Source: Thermonema rossianum DSM 10300 (lineage in GTDB: Bacteria; Bacteroidota; Bacteroidia; Cytophagales; Thermonemataceae). Taken from it: 64,000 nucleotides of DNA. Position 1 is the first letter of the stretch. Each line of letters begins with the position of its first letter. Of the stretch, positions 6,980 to 14,908 are shown in pieces. The notes below the pieces were generated by a model that had not been told where the DNA came from, searched no databases, and saw only the letters and a list, made by a program, of their open reading frames with translations. The position numbers and the translations under genes were made by a program. The DNA is taken from the NCBI RefSeq assembly GCF_000426825.1, contig NZ_AUGC01000013.1, positions 1 through 64,000 of the forward strand, given 5' to 3'.

Positions 6980-9036
6980 GGTTGTTCTTCTTTTTCGGCG
7001 GTTTGGGTTTCACCGGCAGGTTCTATATGAATGAGGCGGGTACCGGCTTCTATGCTCGCCCCTTCCTGTACATAAACTTCTTGCACAATGCCATCGCTTT
7101 TTGCGTGGATTTGGTTTTCCATTTTCATGGACACGAAAACCAACAAAGGCTGCCCTTTCTTCACATGGTCGCCGGGCTTTACCAACAGGCGCGTCACCTG
7201 TCCGGGCATTTCTGCCTGATAGCTGCCTTCGGGCAGTTCGGTTTCCAGGTCGGGGAAACGGGGCAGCAAAAAAGCCTCAGCGCTTCCGTGCATCGCCTGC
7301 CACACCACATAGCGTTGGTTTTCGGGGCTGGTTTCCACGGGGATGAGTGCCACACGCTGCCCTTCCCATTCAAACACCACCTCTTCCAGACCGGCACTTA
7401 GCAGACGTGCGGTGCCTTCCCAGCCTTCGCCCTTGCAAAAGAAAAGGCTGTCCGACAGGGGCTTGTATTCTACCGTAATGATTTGCCCCCCTATCTTCCA
7501 TCCATAAGGCAAGGTTGGTTGTGGCACGTTGCGCCAATTGGGCAGCAAGGCGGGAAGCAAAGCCCGTTGCCTGCAGGCAAGGGTTGCCCGCCATAGGCTC
7601 AAACCTACTGCCCAAGTACGCAGTAAGGGCAAAGGCAGGCGGCGCCCGGCTTCCAAAAGGTCGTTTCTTTGGTCCAAAAAGCGGGTATGATAGTTGCCTG
7701 CCACGAAGCCGGCATCGGTGCAGAGGGCACGCAGAAAGTCCAGATTGTGCCGCACGCCCACACACAACATCTGCCCCAGGGCATAATGCAGGCGGCGCAG
7801 GGCTTCGTGGCGTTCGCCGGCATGCACAATGATTTTGGCAAGCATGGAATCGTAATAAGGCGACACTTCGCAACCACTCTCTATGCCGCTATCGACACGC
7901 AGGTAAGGCAAAGAGGGCACTTGCCAGCGGTGAATGGTGCCGGTAGAAGGACGGAAATCCTCTGCCGGGTCTTCGGCATACAAACGGGCTTCGATGGCAT
8001 AGCCATGCCTTTGTATCGTTTCTTGCGCATAAGGAAAAGGCTCGCCCGCCGCAATGCGTATCTGCCACTCTACCAAATCCAGCCCGGTGATGGCTTCGGT
8101 AACGGGGTGTTCTACCTGCAGGCGGGTGTTTACTTCCAGAAAATAAAACTCGCCCTTGCCCACGTAGATAAACTCCACGGTGCCGGCGTTGTCGTAGTTC
8201 AATGCCTTTGCTGCTTTCACCGCTGCGGCGCCCATTGCCTGCCGCTCTTCCTCACTCAGCACCGGTGACGGCGATTCCTCAATGATTTTTTGATAGCGCC
8301 GCTGAATGCTGCACTCCCGCTCGAACAAATGCACCACATGCCCGTGCCGGTCGCCCAAAATCTGAAATTCAATATGGCGGGCGGTTTCAAAATATTTTTC
8401 CAGCAAGAGTTCATCGTCGCCAAAGGCATTGAGCGCCTCACGGCGTGCCGCCTCGAAAGCCTCTTCAAAAGCAGCAGGTGCATGCACAATGCGCATGCCC
8501 TTGCCGCCGCCGCCTGCCGCTGCTTTCAGCAAGACCGGATAACCGATGGTTCCGGCGGCTTGCTTCATCTCTTCGCACGAAGCCCCACGCTTGCGGAAGC
8601 CGGGCACCGTGGGCACGCCTTGGGCTTCCATCAGGGCTTTGGCATTGGACTTAGAGCCCATTTGTTCGATGGCATCGGCATGCGGACCAATGAAAAGCAG
8701 GGGTGCCCCGCCCGCTTCCACGCGCTGTTGCGACAGCTGTGCCACCGCCCGGGCAAAGGCAGCATTTTCCGACAAAAAACCATAGCCGGGATGGATGGCA
8801 TCGACTCCCGCGCTCAAGGCAATGTTTAATATTTTTTCGATGTTCAGATAACTTTCGGCGGGGGTGTTCCCTCCCAAAACATAGGCTTCGTCGGCTTCTG
8901 CCACGAAAGGCATAAGGCGGTCGGCATCGCTGTAAACAGCCACGGTAGCAATGCCCATACGGCGGCAGGTGCGTATGATGCGGCGGGCTATTTCGCCCCG
9001 GTTGGCAATCAATATTTTTTTTATGTCGTGCTTCAT
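6976..9036 (-). CDS. Acyl-CoA carboxylase alpha subunit (biotin carboxylase plus BCCP)
   Basis: Protein of 686 residues that carboxylates its own biotin with ATP and bicarbonate, for transfer by the beta subunit encoded just upstream. Order: biotin carboxylase N-terminal domain (KILIANRGEIARRIIRTCRR), ATP-grasp with KAAAGGGGKGMRIVH, ECSIQRRYQKIIEESPSP, EVNTRLQVEHPVTE, a middle linking domain, and a C-terminal biotinyl domain from about residue 615. The biotin site is VSMKMEN with Lys638; the residues before MKM are Val-Ser rather than the common Glu-Ala. Start at 9036 is chosen because MKHDIKKILIANRG is the normal N-terminus and leaves 13 bases after the beta gene. Size and fusion suit a methylcrotonyl- or propionyl-CoA type enzyme. 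Confidence 0.94.
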   Translation of the reverse strand: MKHDIKKILIANRGEIARRIIRTCRRMGIATVAVYSDADRLMPFVAEADEAYVLGGNTPAESYLNIEKILNIALSAGVDAIHPGYGFLSENAAFARAVAQLSQQRVEAGGAPLLFIGPHADAIEQMGSKSNAKALMEAQGVPTVPGFRKRGASCEEMKQAAGTIGYPVLLKAAAGGGGKGMRIVHAPAAFEEAFEAARREALNAFGDDELLLEKYFETARHIEFQILGDRHGHVVHLFERECSIQRRYQKIIEESPSPVLSEEERQAMGAAAVKAAKALNYDNAGTVEFIYVGKGEFYFLEVNTRLQVEHPVTEAITGLDLVEWQIRIAAGEPFPYAQETIQRHGYAIEARLYAEDPAEDFRPSTGTIHRWQVPSLPYLRVDSGIESGCEVSPYYDSMLAKIIVHAGERHEALRRLHYALGQMLCVGVRHNLDFLRALCTDAGFVAGNYHTRFLDQRNDLLEAGRRLPLPLLRTWAVGLSLWRATLACRQRALLPALLPNWRNVPQPTLPYGWKIGGQIITVEYKPLSDSLFFCKGEGWEGTARLLSAGLEEVVFEWEGQRVALIPVETSPENQRYVVWQAMHGSAEAFLLPRFPDLETELPEGSYQAEMPGQVTRLLVKPGDHVKKGQPLLVFVSMKMENQIHAKSDGIVQEVYVQEGASIEAGTRLIHIEPAGETQTAEKEEQP

Positions 9037-9049
9037 GGCTTGTGGATGG

Positions 9050-10651
9050 TTACATGCGGAAAACTCCATAGGTATTGGATGGGCGAATGGATGCATTGTT
9101 CACTACCGAAAGACAAATGCCCAGGTAGTCGCGGGTCAGGCGCGGGTCAATCACACCATCGTCCCATGCTTGGGCGGTGCTGTACCATGCGCTCGAAGTC
9201 TTTTCTATTTCCTGCATCAGGTGTTGGCGCAGCATGGCGGCTTGCTGCTCGTCGAAGGGCATGCCTGCTTTGGCAGCGGCTTGTCTTTGAATAATCTCCA
9301 TGACACCGGCCAGCTGTTCGGGTCCCATCACGGCAATGCGGCTGTTGGGATAGCTCAACAGAAAGCGCGGACGGTAAGCCCGCCCCGCCATGGCGTAGTT
9401 GCCGGCTCCGTAAGAAGCCCCCACCATGAGCGTAATATGCGGCACCTCGCTGTTCGAAACGGCATTGATAAGCTTGGCGCCATGTTTGATAATGCCTTCT
9501 TGCTCATATTGCTTGCCCACCATGAAACCGGTGATGTTCTGTAAGAAAAGAATGGGTTTTTCTTCGCGGTTGCACAGCTCTATGAAGTGCGCCCCCTTGT
9601 TGGCGGAATCGGAAAACAAAACGCCGTTGTTGGCAATAATGCCTACCGGATAGCCGTGAATTTCAGCCCAGCCGGTCACCAGGGTGCGCCCCCACAAAGG
9701 CTTGAACTCCAAAAAGCGCGAATCGTCCACGATGCGGGCAATCAGCTCCCGCATATCGAAGGGGTATTTGGGGTCGGGCGGCACCAGCTGTATGATCTCT
9801 TCTGCCGGATAGCGTGGCGGTTTAGGGCTGTGCCGCGGCACAAAGTGCGGGCGGGGCGGGCGCAGCTGCGCCACCAATTCGCGTGCCTTACGGATGGCAT
9901 CCAGTTCGTTCTCGGCAAGGTAGTCGGCAACGCCCGATTGGGTGGCATGCATCTCGGCACCGCCCAGACTTTCTTCATCCACTATTTCATTGGTTGCCAT
10001 CTTTACCAAAGGCGGCCCCGCCAGGAACACTTTGGCTTGGTTGCGCACAAAGATGGTGTAATCGCTCATGCCGGGCACATAAGCCCCTCCGGCAGTGGCA
10101 TTTCCCATCACCACCGAAATGGTGGGAATGCCCATTTTTGAACGTTGGGTAATTTCACGAAAGATGGCACCGCCATAGTTGAATATCTTGGCTTGCTCGG
10201 GCAGGTTCGCCCCTGCCGACTCCACAAAATTAATCACCGGCAGTGCATTCTCTCTTGCAATCTCATTGAGCCGCAAGCTTTTCTGCAAGGTAGGCAGGTC
10301 AATGGCTCCGCCTTTTTCCGTGCCTACGTTCGAAGTAATCATGGTCCAGCGTCCGCAAACCAAGCCAATGCCCCCCACGGTGGTTCCCCCGGGCGAAGAG
10401 CTTTTGGCGCCCAGCCCGGCCAGTGGCAACAGCTCCAAGAAAGGCGAGCCTTCATCCAACACATACTCTATGCGTTCGCGAGCCAACAGCTTGCCCTGCT
10501 TGCGTGCCTTTTGTATGTGCTTTTCTTTACCTTGAAAAAGGCAGGCTTCATAATGTTTTTGCAACTCCTCGAGCAGCTGTTGCATTTGTGCGGCATGTTG
10601 CCGTGTGGTTTCGGTGGGTTGCCAACGGCTTTTCAATACAGGCATCATCAT
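9050..10651 (-). CDS. Acyl-CoA carboxylase beta subunit (methylcrotonyl-CoA carboxylase-like)
   Basis: Carboxyltransferase of 533 residues that moves carboxyl from biotin to an acyl-CoA. N-terminal half: KARKQGKLLARERIEYVLDEG and FVESAGANLPEQA, then IPTISVVMGNATAGGAYVPGM. C-terminal half: RTLVTGWAEIHGYPVGIIANNG, ENITGFMVG-like LQNITGFMVGKQYE, and GASYGAGNYAMAGRAYRPRF. The length near 535 and the C-terminal NTYGVFRM resemble methylcrotonyl-CoA and geranyl-CoA carboxylase beta chains more than propionyl-CoA carboxylase (about 510). It directly follows the TetR regulator with a four-base overlap, so it is the first enzyme gene of the operon. Substrate is inferred from these length and ending features only. 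Confidence 0.93.
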   Translation of the reverse strand: MMMPVLKSRWQPTETTRQHAAQMQQLLEELQKHYEACLFQGKEKHIQKARKQGKLLARERIEYVLDEGSPFLELLPLAGLGAKSSSPGGTTVGGIGLVCGRWTMITSNVGTEKGGAIDLPTLQKSLRLNEIARENALPVINFVESAGANLPEQAKIFNYGGAIFREITQRSKMGIPTISVVMGNATAGGAYVPGMSDYTIFVRNQAKVFLAGPPLVKMATNEIVDEESLGGAEMHATQSGVADYLAENELDAIRKARELVAQLRPPRPHFVPRHSPKPPRYPAEEIIQLVPPDPKYPFDMRELIARIVDDSRFLEFKPLWGRTLVTGWAEIHGYPVGIIANNGVLFSDSANKGAHFIELCNREEKPILFLQNITGFMVGKQYEQEGIIKHGAKLINAVSNSEVPHITLMVGASYGAGNYAMAGRAYRPRFLLSYPNSRIAVMGPEQLAGVMEIIQRQAAAKAGMPFDEQQAAMLRQHLMQEIEKTSSAWYSTAQAWDDGVIDPRLTRDYLGICLSVVNNASIRPSNTYGVFRM

Positions 10652-11271
10652 GGCGTATCGGTTTGAATGAGTTTTTCGATTTTACTTTTCCCTTTTTCGG
10701 TAGCATAAGGCAGCAGCAGATGCCACATGCGCAAGCGTGCCTCCTGCCAGTTGTCGGCTTGGCGCCGGATGGCCTGCTGCATGGGAAAAAAGAAAAGCAC
10801 CATCCACAGCGTATGTGCCAGGCTGTCGTATCCCTCGGGGCGGGCTTGCAAGTTGCCGGCGCCCACGGCATAGTCCAGCATGCCCTTCAGGTAGGCAATA
10901 TGTGCTTCTATGTGCGCACGCAGGGCATTGGCTACGTCCTCGCTTTCGTGGGCTACGTCGAGGGTGTTCAGATAAAAAAAGCGGAAGCGGTACGTCAGCT
11001 CCAGAATGGCTTGCGTTTTTTCATGGGCATGCTCGAAAGTAGGCAATTGCAACACCGCCGATAAATGCTGTCTGCGTTCTTCTTCCAGCTGCTCGTAAAG
11101 AGCCTGCAGGATGCTCTCCTTCGATTTGAAATGATAGGCAAGGTTGCCGGGACTCATGCCCGCCGCTTCGGCAATATCTTTCATACTGACTTGCGCAAAA
11201 CCTTGCCGGTTGAATAAATCCAGTGCCGCCTCCAATATTCTTTCCTTGGTACTCGTCTTTGATAGAAGCAT
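10648..11271 (-). CDS. TetR/AcrR family transcriptional regulator
   Basis: Repressor-type protein of 207 residues. The N-terminal helix-turn-helix domain spans about residues 8-55 (TKERILEAALDLFNRQGFAQVSMKDIAEAAG split over the HTH, then GNLAYHFKSKESILQALYEQ), typical of TetR. The C-terminal two-thirds are helical and would bind a ligand, perhaps an acyl-CoA. It is the first gene of an eight-gene leftward operon and overlaps the carboxylase gene by four bases, so it very likely regulates that operon together with itself. An imperfect palindrome lies eight bases upstream of its start. Fatty-acid operons in many bacteria use TetR repressors of this kind. Confidence 0.93.
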   Translation of the reverse strand: MLLSKTSTKERILEAALDLFNRQGFAQVSMKDIAEAAGMSPGNLAYHFKSKESILQALYEQLEEERRQHLSAVLQLPTFEHAHEKTQAILELTYRFRFFYLNTLDVAHESEDVANALRAHIEAHIAYLKGMLDYAVGAGNLQARPEGYDSLAHTLWMVLFFFPMQQAIRRQADNWQEARLRMWHLLLPYATEKGKSKIEKLIQTDTP

Positions 11272-11278
11272 AGACAGA

Positions 11279-11296
11279 TTAGAAATTAAATTCTAA
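11279..11296. promoter_or_regulatory. Candidate TetR operator
   Basis: An 18-base near-palindrome, TTAGAA then a six-base centre ATTAAA then TTCTAA, sits eight bases upstream of the TetR start codon. The six-base arms match perfectly. TetR repressors usually bind such sites over their own promoter, so this is a likely autoregulatory operator for the acyl-CoA operon. The sequence is A+T-rich, so a chance match is possible. Confidence 0.4.
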
Positions 11297-11649
11297 AATA
11301 CAGACTTATTATAATGTTTTATTTCAAAATATAAAAATTTTGTACAACTTTTTTACGGTTTTTTCATAAAAAGCAGGCACAAGCGGAATTTACTGTGCCG
11401 GACAAAAGGTGGTGCAGCCCACCGGTTCGAAACGAAGCATGTCATTTCCCGCTTGCGCTCGAAGTGACAAGGGAAGAAAACGAAACGACAAAGGGAAAAT
11501 GGTCGAAAAGGTAAGATTAAACGCACGAAAGGATAAAGGGTAGCTCAAAACAACAGACAGAAGGCAAGGAAGCGCAAAAAAAGATGGTTGAAGTACGAAG
11601 CACCGGGCTTGCTTGTTTCCCTGGCCAATGCCCCGCCAAAGCAAATAAA
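11297..11649. other. Intergenic region with a degenerate repeat copy
   Basis: No gene is convincing here. A 99-residue frame on the minus strand (11390-11689) runs through the repeat and the terminator and looks spurious. Bases about 11443-11472 hold one copy of the GATTTCTC...TTCGAAATGACAA repeat family (here CATTTCCCGCTTGCG then CTCGAAGTGACAAGG). Bases 11297-11390 are A+T-rich and must contain the promoter of the leftward TetR operon. Confidence 0.5.
11443..11472 (+). repeat. Dispersed GATTTCTC/TTCGAAATGACAA-type element, copy 1
   Basis: A diverged copy of an intergenic element found again four times at 18.26-18.53 kb. Here it reads ATTTCCCGCTTGCG followed by CTCGAAGTGACAAGG. It lies between two genes that point left. 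Its similarity to the other copies is about two-thirds by eye, so it may be an old copy. Confidence 0.45.
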
Positions 11650-11674
11650 AAAGCGGACTTTGCCGGTCCGCTTT
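11650..11674. terminator. Intrinsic terminator after the RIC/YtfE gene
   Basis: Perfect nine-base arms AAAGCGGAC and GTCCGCTTT around a seven-base loop. In the leftward direction the right arm is followed by a T-run (TTTTTTATTTGC), the normal form of a Rho-independent terminator. It ends the transcript of the nitric-oxide stress genes, whose last stop codon is at 11703. The other strand also has CCTTTT after it, so it may work both ways. Confidence 0.8.
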
Positions 11675-11702
11675 CCTTTTATGCTGCACGCTGTAAAGCG
11701 CT

Positions 11703-12437
11703 TTACACGGTTTCGCCTCTTAACTGTGCCTCTAAATCAATGGCTTTCGGAAAAAGCAAGTTGTTTTCCAGATGGATGTGCATCAGCAGGTTTTTTATGA
11801 AGTCGTTCAGCAGGGCATACACCGCTTTGAAGGTGTTGCAGGCATCGGCCGGCGGGCTAAAATGGTTGGTAATCTGTTGCAGACGTTTGAGCCGCTGCCC
11901 TTCCTCCTCGTGTTCGGCTTCCATGACATGCACCGGGTTGCGCACGGAACCAAAGGGGGGCATATCGGGCACCGTTCCTTCGGCAGCTGCTTTTTCAAGT
12001 TTTTGGATATAGGGGAAAAGCATCAACTCTTCTTTCTTCATATGCACAACCAGATGGTCAGCCATGCTTTCCCAGATTTGCTGCACTTCGGCAAGCTCGG
12101 GATGGCGCCCCCCATGTACTTGCACTACCTTTGCCAGCAAAGGACGAATTTGCGGGATTTGTGCTTCCACAAAAGCATGGTGGTTGTCTAAAATGAAGCG
12201 AATAAGCTCTGTAGCAGACCACTTGCTGAAGTCATGTGTTTCTTCTTCGTCTTTCTGCAAAGCCTGCAGTTCTTCCACCACCGTAGATACCGGCACACCG
12301 GCTTTGGTGCAGGCCGTTTCCAATGATTGCTTGCCTCCACAACAGAAATCAAGCCCCCACTTTTGAAAAACCGTTGCACGCCGTGGGTCTTCATTGACCA
12401 ACTCGCCCAGTGTCTTTTGATTCAGGTCTGTCATCAT
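11703..12437 (-). CDS. ric: Iron-sulfur cluster repair di-iron protein (RIC/YtfE/ScdA family)
   Basis: Cytosolic protein of 244 residues that helps restore iron-sulfur clusters damaged by nitric oxide or oxidants. The short N-terminal ScdA_N domain carries the family motif DFCCGGKQSLETAC (residues about 30-43). The C-terminal part is a hemerythrin-like four-helix bundle with His and Glu ligands in NHHAFVEAQIPQI, HMKKEELMLFPYI, HVMEAEHEEEGQ and HIHLENNLLFP. It follows the truncated globin gene by 53 bases and the Rrf2 regulator beyond, forming a compact nitric-oxide response set. The start at MMTDLNQKT matches the family. Confidence 0.93.
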   Translation of the reverse strand: MMTDLNQKTLGELVNEDPRRATVFQKWGLDFCCGGKQSLETACTKAGVPVSTVVEELQALQKDEEETHDFSKWSATELIRFILDNHHAFVEAQIPQIRPLLAKVVQVHGGRHPELAEVQQIWESMADHLVVHMKKEELMLFPYIQKLEKAAAEGTVPDMPPFGSVRNPVHVMEAEHEEEGQRLKRLQQITNHFSPPADACNTFKAVYALLNDFIKNLLMHIHLENNLLFPKAIDLEAQLRGETV

Positions 12438-12490
12438 AGCTTTGTCATTTAAAGGTGAAAGGATTGGGACGACTTTTTATGCTTGCATCG

Positions 12491-12880
12491 TTACATCAAA
12501 GGTTGCGAACCATGCTCGCGGTGAAATTTTATCTTGCTCCAGAACATCATTGCCATGCGCCCGGCACGCCATTTGGCTTCTTCGGCTTTGGGTCCTTCAA
12601 AAAGACCATCCACGGTTTCGTTGAACAGCTGCACCCAGCGGTTGAAGTGCTCCTCGCCTACGGGCATATGGGCATGTGGCAGAAAAGGACTGCCTTGGTA
12701 GGTGCGTTTATCCAACAAAACCGTCTCCCAAAAGCGATACATTTTTTCCAAGTGCTCCGGCCACCGGTCCCGAATCACACCGTTGAAAATTCCTCCCAAC
12801 AAGGGGTCCACACGCACTTGCGCATAAAAGCTATCTACCATCTGCTCTATGTCACCGCGGTTTTGAATGTCGCTTTTCAT
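12491..12880 (-). CDS. Truncated hemoglobin (2/2 globin, group III-like)
   Basis: Heme protein of 129 residues, shorter than classical globins, probably binding O2 or NO in the cytosol. Seen: DIEQMVDSFYAQVRVDPLLGGIFN (B and E helix region, with the FYxxVRxDPLLG pattern), YRFWETVLLDKRTYQGSPFLPHAHMPVGEEHFNRW, which holds the likely proximal His and the group III HMPVG-type loop, and a C-terminal WRAGRMAMMFWSKI helix. The start at 12880 (MKSDIQNR) is preferred over one 18 residues upstream. Placed between a Cys-rich Rrf2 regulator and the RIC repair gene, its job is probably nitric-oxide handling. Confidence 0.9.
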   Translation of the reverse strand: MKSDIQNRGDIEQMVDSFYAQVRVDPLLGGIFNGVIRDRWPEHLEKMYRFWETVLLDKRTYQGSPFLPHAHMPVGEEHFNRWVQLFNETVDGLFEGPKAEEAKWRAGRMAMMFWSKIKFHREHGSQPLM

Positions 12881-12934
12881 AAAAGGATATTTTTGTCTTT
12901 TTTTAAACAAAAAAAGAGAAGTTTTTGTCACCAA

Positions 12935-13390
12935 TCAATGACTTTCGTCATCCTCGGAAGAGAAACGCAGGCGCGCGCCGGCATCGACTACCTCAGTAGC
13001 TGCCTTGCGGATAGTTGTCTGCTGCAGGCTTTTTTTCAGTGCATCCCGCAAGCCCACTACTTGATAATGCAAAGGGCAAGGGTTTTGACTGCTGCAAACA
13101 GGCAGCCCCAACACGCAGCTGTTAAAATAAGCCTCTCCCTCGAAAAGCGTAACTATTTCGTAGAGCGAGCGCTTTTGTTGAGATGCTGACATACTAAATC
13201 CGCCTTTTTTTCCGCGCAATGAGTCCACCAGGCCCGCACGCGCCAGCCGCTGCAATACTTTCGAAGCAAAAGCTTCGGGGATGTCGGTGGCTTCTGCCAC
13301 TTCCTTTACCGCCACGCGTTTTCCTTCCATGCTGCACTTGGCTATATATACGGCCGCACGCATGGCATATTCACAAGCTTTTGAAAACAT
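12935..13390 (-). CDS. Rrf2 family regulator with iron-sulfur type cysteines (NsrR/IscR-like)
   Basis: Winged-helix DNA-binding protein of 151 residues. The N-terminus MFSKACEYAMRAAVYIA and the wing segment DSLRGKKGGFSMS are typical of Rrf2. Three cysteines at 92, 99 and 105 followed by His108 (CVLGLPVCSSQNPCPLH) match the iron-sulfur binding pattern of NsrR and IscR, so the protein can probably sense nitric oxide or cluster status. It lies 54 bases upstream of the globin gene and is co-directional with it and with RIC. The gap to the PorP-like gene upstream is only 14 bases, so transcription may also read in from that pair. Confidence 0.9.
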   Translation of the reverse strand: MFSKACEYAMRAAVYIAKCSMEGKRVAVKEVAEATDIPEAFASKVLQRLARAGLVDSLRGKKGGFSMSASQQKRSLYEIVTLFEGEAYFNSCVLGLPVCSSQNPCPLHYQVVGLRDALKKSLQQTTIRKAATEVVDAGARLRFSSEDDESH

Positions 13391-13404
13391 TTTTTCCGCA
13401 CTTT

Positions 13405-14499
13405 TTAAGGTTCAGGGGACTCGGGTAGCTCTTCAATGTCGTCCTCTCCCCAATCGTCATTGATAATAAAATCGTCGAACTTATTCAGTTTCTTTACTCT
13501 GCCCAGCGTTTTCTTCAAACCAATGGAAAACTCGGTAGTGCCCAGCATGTCCATGCCCGGCATCGCCGAAGGCAGTGTGTAGTCATAAGCAAACTGAAAA
13601 TTGACAGTGGTGCTGCTCACTGCCACCAGCAGAGCAGTGCGCCCCGCTTGATGATAACGCAGCCCCAGCCCTATGCTGCCGCTGCGAAACAGACGCCCAC
13701 TGTTCTCAGAGAAATGATAACGGTACCAGCCGCCGGCTTGATAAGCTGCCATGCCGGCCTGCTTGGTCAGGTAGAAAGTAGGCGAAAACGAGTGCCGGAA
13801 TCCTTTCGCCTGCTTCAAGGGGAACAGACGCGCTTCGGCAGCCAACTGCCAGCCCACGGCCTGCCGGCTTTCCAACACCGAGCTTTGGCTTATGTCCGGA
13901 CGGTTTAAATCATACACACCGACAGAAATCCAATAGCGGTCATGCACCGATTGTTCTTCCGGGCGGCGCCACAATGCTCCCACATTCACAGACCAGGACG
14001 AAACCGGCGCCGTACTCAAATATTCTGTTTGCAGGGGTTGCCCCTGTGGGTCATAAGCCGTGATTTGCTCACCACTCAAACGGCGGCTTTGCCAGCCGGC
14101 TTCCACGCCTATGCCCAGGCGCTGTTTGCCTATGTGCCATTGATAAGCAAAAGCCAAACGCAGGCTGTTTTGTTTCAGCTGCAGGCGGTCGCCTTGGGTA
14201 TCGTCCAAAAACAGCAGCCCAAGGGTGGCATAATGATGCACGGCCGTGTCGCCCTGCACGCGCAAAAAAGGATACTGCAAACGAAACAGGCTGCTTCGAT
14301 AGGGACTGTCCATTTGCATCCATTGCCGGCGGTTTTGCAAGGCAAAGAGCGCTTCTTCGCCTTGCAGAATGGCTGCCGGCGAAAGCGCCGCTCCGTTTTG
14401 TTCGTACAAGCTCCAAGGAATTGACTGTGCATAGCCACACACGACCACAGCCGGCCACCAAAGACAAGAAAACAAAAGAGTGCGTAGCGTGTTCTTCAT
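13405..14499 (-). CDS. PorP/SprF family type IX secretion outer-membrane protein
   Basis: Outer-membrane beta-barrel of 364 residues with a signal peptide (MKNTLRTLLFSCLWWPAVVVCGYAQS). PorP/SprF proteins help the type IX system export adhesin-like proteins. Family marks: the opening SLYEQNGAALSPAAIL, resembling the Y-N-P-A-x-x-G start of the family, then HHYATLGLLFLDDTQG and many strands ending in aromatic residues, and late TTEFSIGLKKTLG. An acidic tail (DDWGEDDIEELPES) follows the barrel, which is unusual. Start 14499 is chosen for the signal peptide. Its partner is probably the CHU_C-domain protein encoded four bases upstream. Confidence 0.85.
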   Translation of the reverse strand: MKNTLRTLLFSCLWWPAVVVCGYAQSIPWSLYEQNGAALSPAAILQGEEALFALQNRRQWMQMDSPYRSSLFRLQYPFLRVQGDTAVHHYATLGLLFLDDTQGDRLQLKQNSLRLAFAYQWHIGKQRLGIGVEAGWQSRRLSGEQITAYDPQGQPLQTEYLSTAPVSSWSVNVGALWRRPEEQSVHDRYWISVGVYDLNRPDISQSSVLESRQAVGWQLAAEARLFPLKQAKGFRHSFSPTFYLTKQAGMAAYQAGGWYRYHFSENSGRLFRSGSIGLGLRYHQAGRTALLVAVSSTTVNFQFAYDYTLPSAMPGMDMLGTTEFSIGLKKTLGRVKKLNKFDDFIINDDWGEDDIEELPESPEP

Positions 14500-14503
14500 A
14501 GTC

Positions 14504-14881
14504 TCAGGGTTGAAGGTAAAACGAACCATGTTTTTTGCCTTGACGGTCTTGCAGGGCTTGCCCACCGGTAAAGGTGCCCTCTATCGTCCATACATACACA
14601 CCGGCCGGGGCAGGCTGCCCGTTGAGCTTGCCATCCCATCCACGGTCGCGTGCTTCCTGCCAGGAAGTGGTTTCATAACAGAGCATGCCTTGACGGTTGT
14701 AAATGCGCAAATGGAAATCCTGCACGCCCTCGCCGTAGGCTTTGAAAAAGTCGTTGTTTCCGTCGCCATTGGGCGTAAAGACCGTGGGAAAGGCTATCCA
14801 CTCGTTGCTTTGCGCCTGCACGCTCCGGGGCCATGCCCAGCTCAACAGGCTCAACACCACAAAAAAGAAGATTTCACGCAT
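14504..14881 (-). CDS. Small secreted protein consisting of a CHU_C (gliding-motility) C-terminal domain
   Basis: Protein of 125 residues: signal peptide (residues 1 to about 23, ending SVQAQS) followed almost at once by a type-B T9SS C-terminal domain. Family marks are FPTVFTPNGDGNNDFFKAYG, then LRIYNRQGMLCYETTSW, GWDGKLNGQPAPAGVYVWTI, and FYLQP at the end. This domain usually forms the last 90 residues of very large surface proteins such as SprB. Here it stands nearly alone, so the gene may be a remnant or a real mini-cargo. It is directly upstream of a PorP/SprF gene, the usual partner of type-B cargo, which supports it being functional. Confidence 0.85.
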   Translation of the reverse strand: MREIFFFVVLSLLSWAWPRSVQAQSNEWIAFPTVFTPNGDGNNDFFKAYGEGVQDFHLRIYNRQGMLCYETTSWQEARDRGWDGKLNGQPAPAGVYVWTIEGTFTGGQALQDRQGKKHGSFYLQP

Positions 14882-14908
14882 AAACCATGCTATTTTATGC
14901 TTTTCTTG

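Noticed and set aside
11390-11689. A 99-residue frame between the TetR and RIC genes
   Set aside because: It covers a dispersed repeat and an intrinsic terminator, so it is not a gene.
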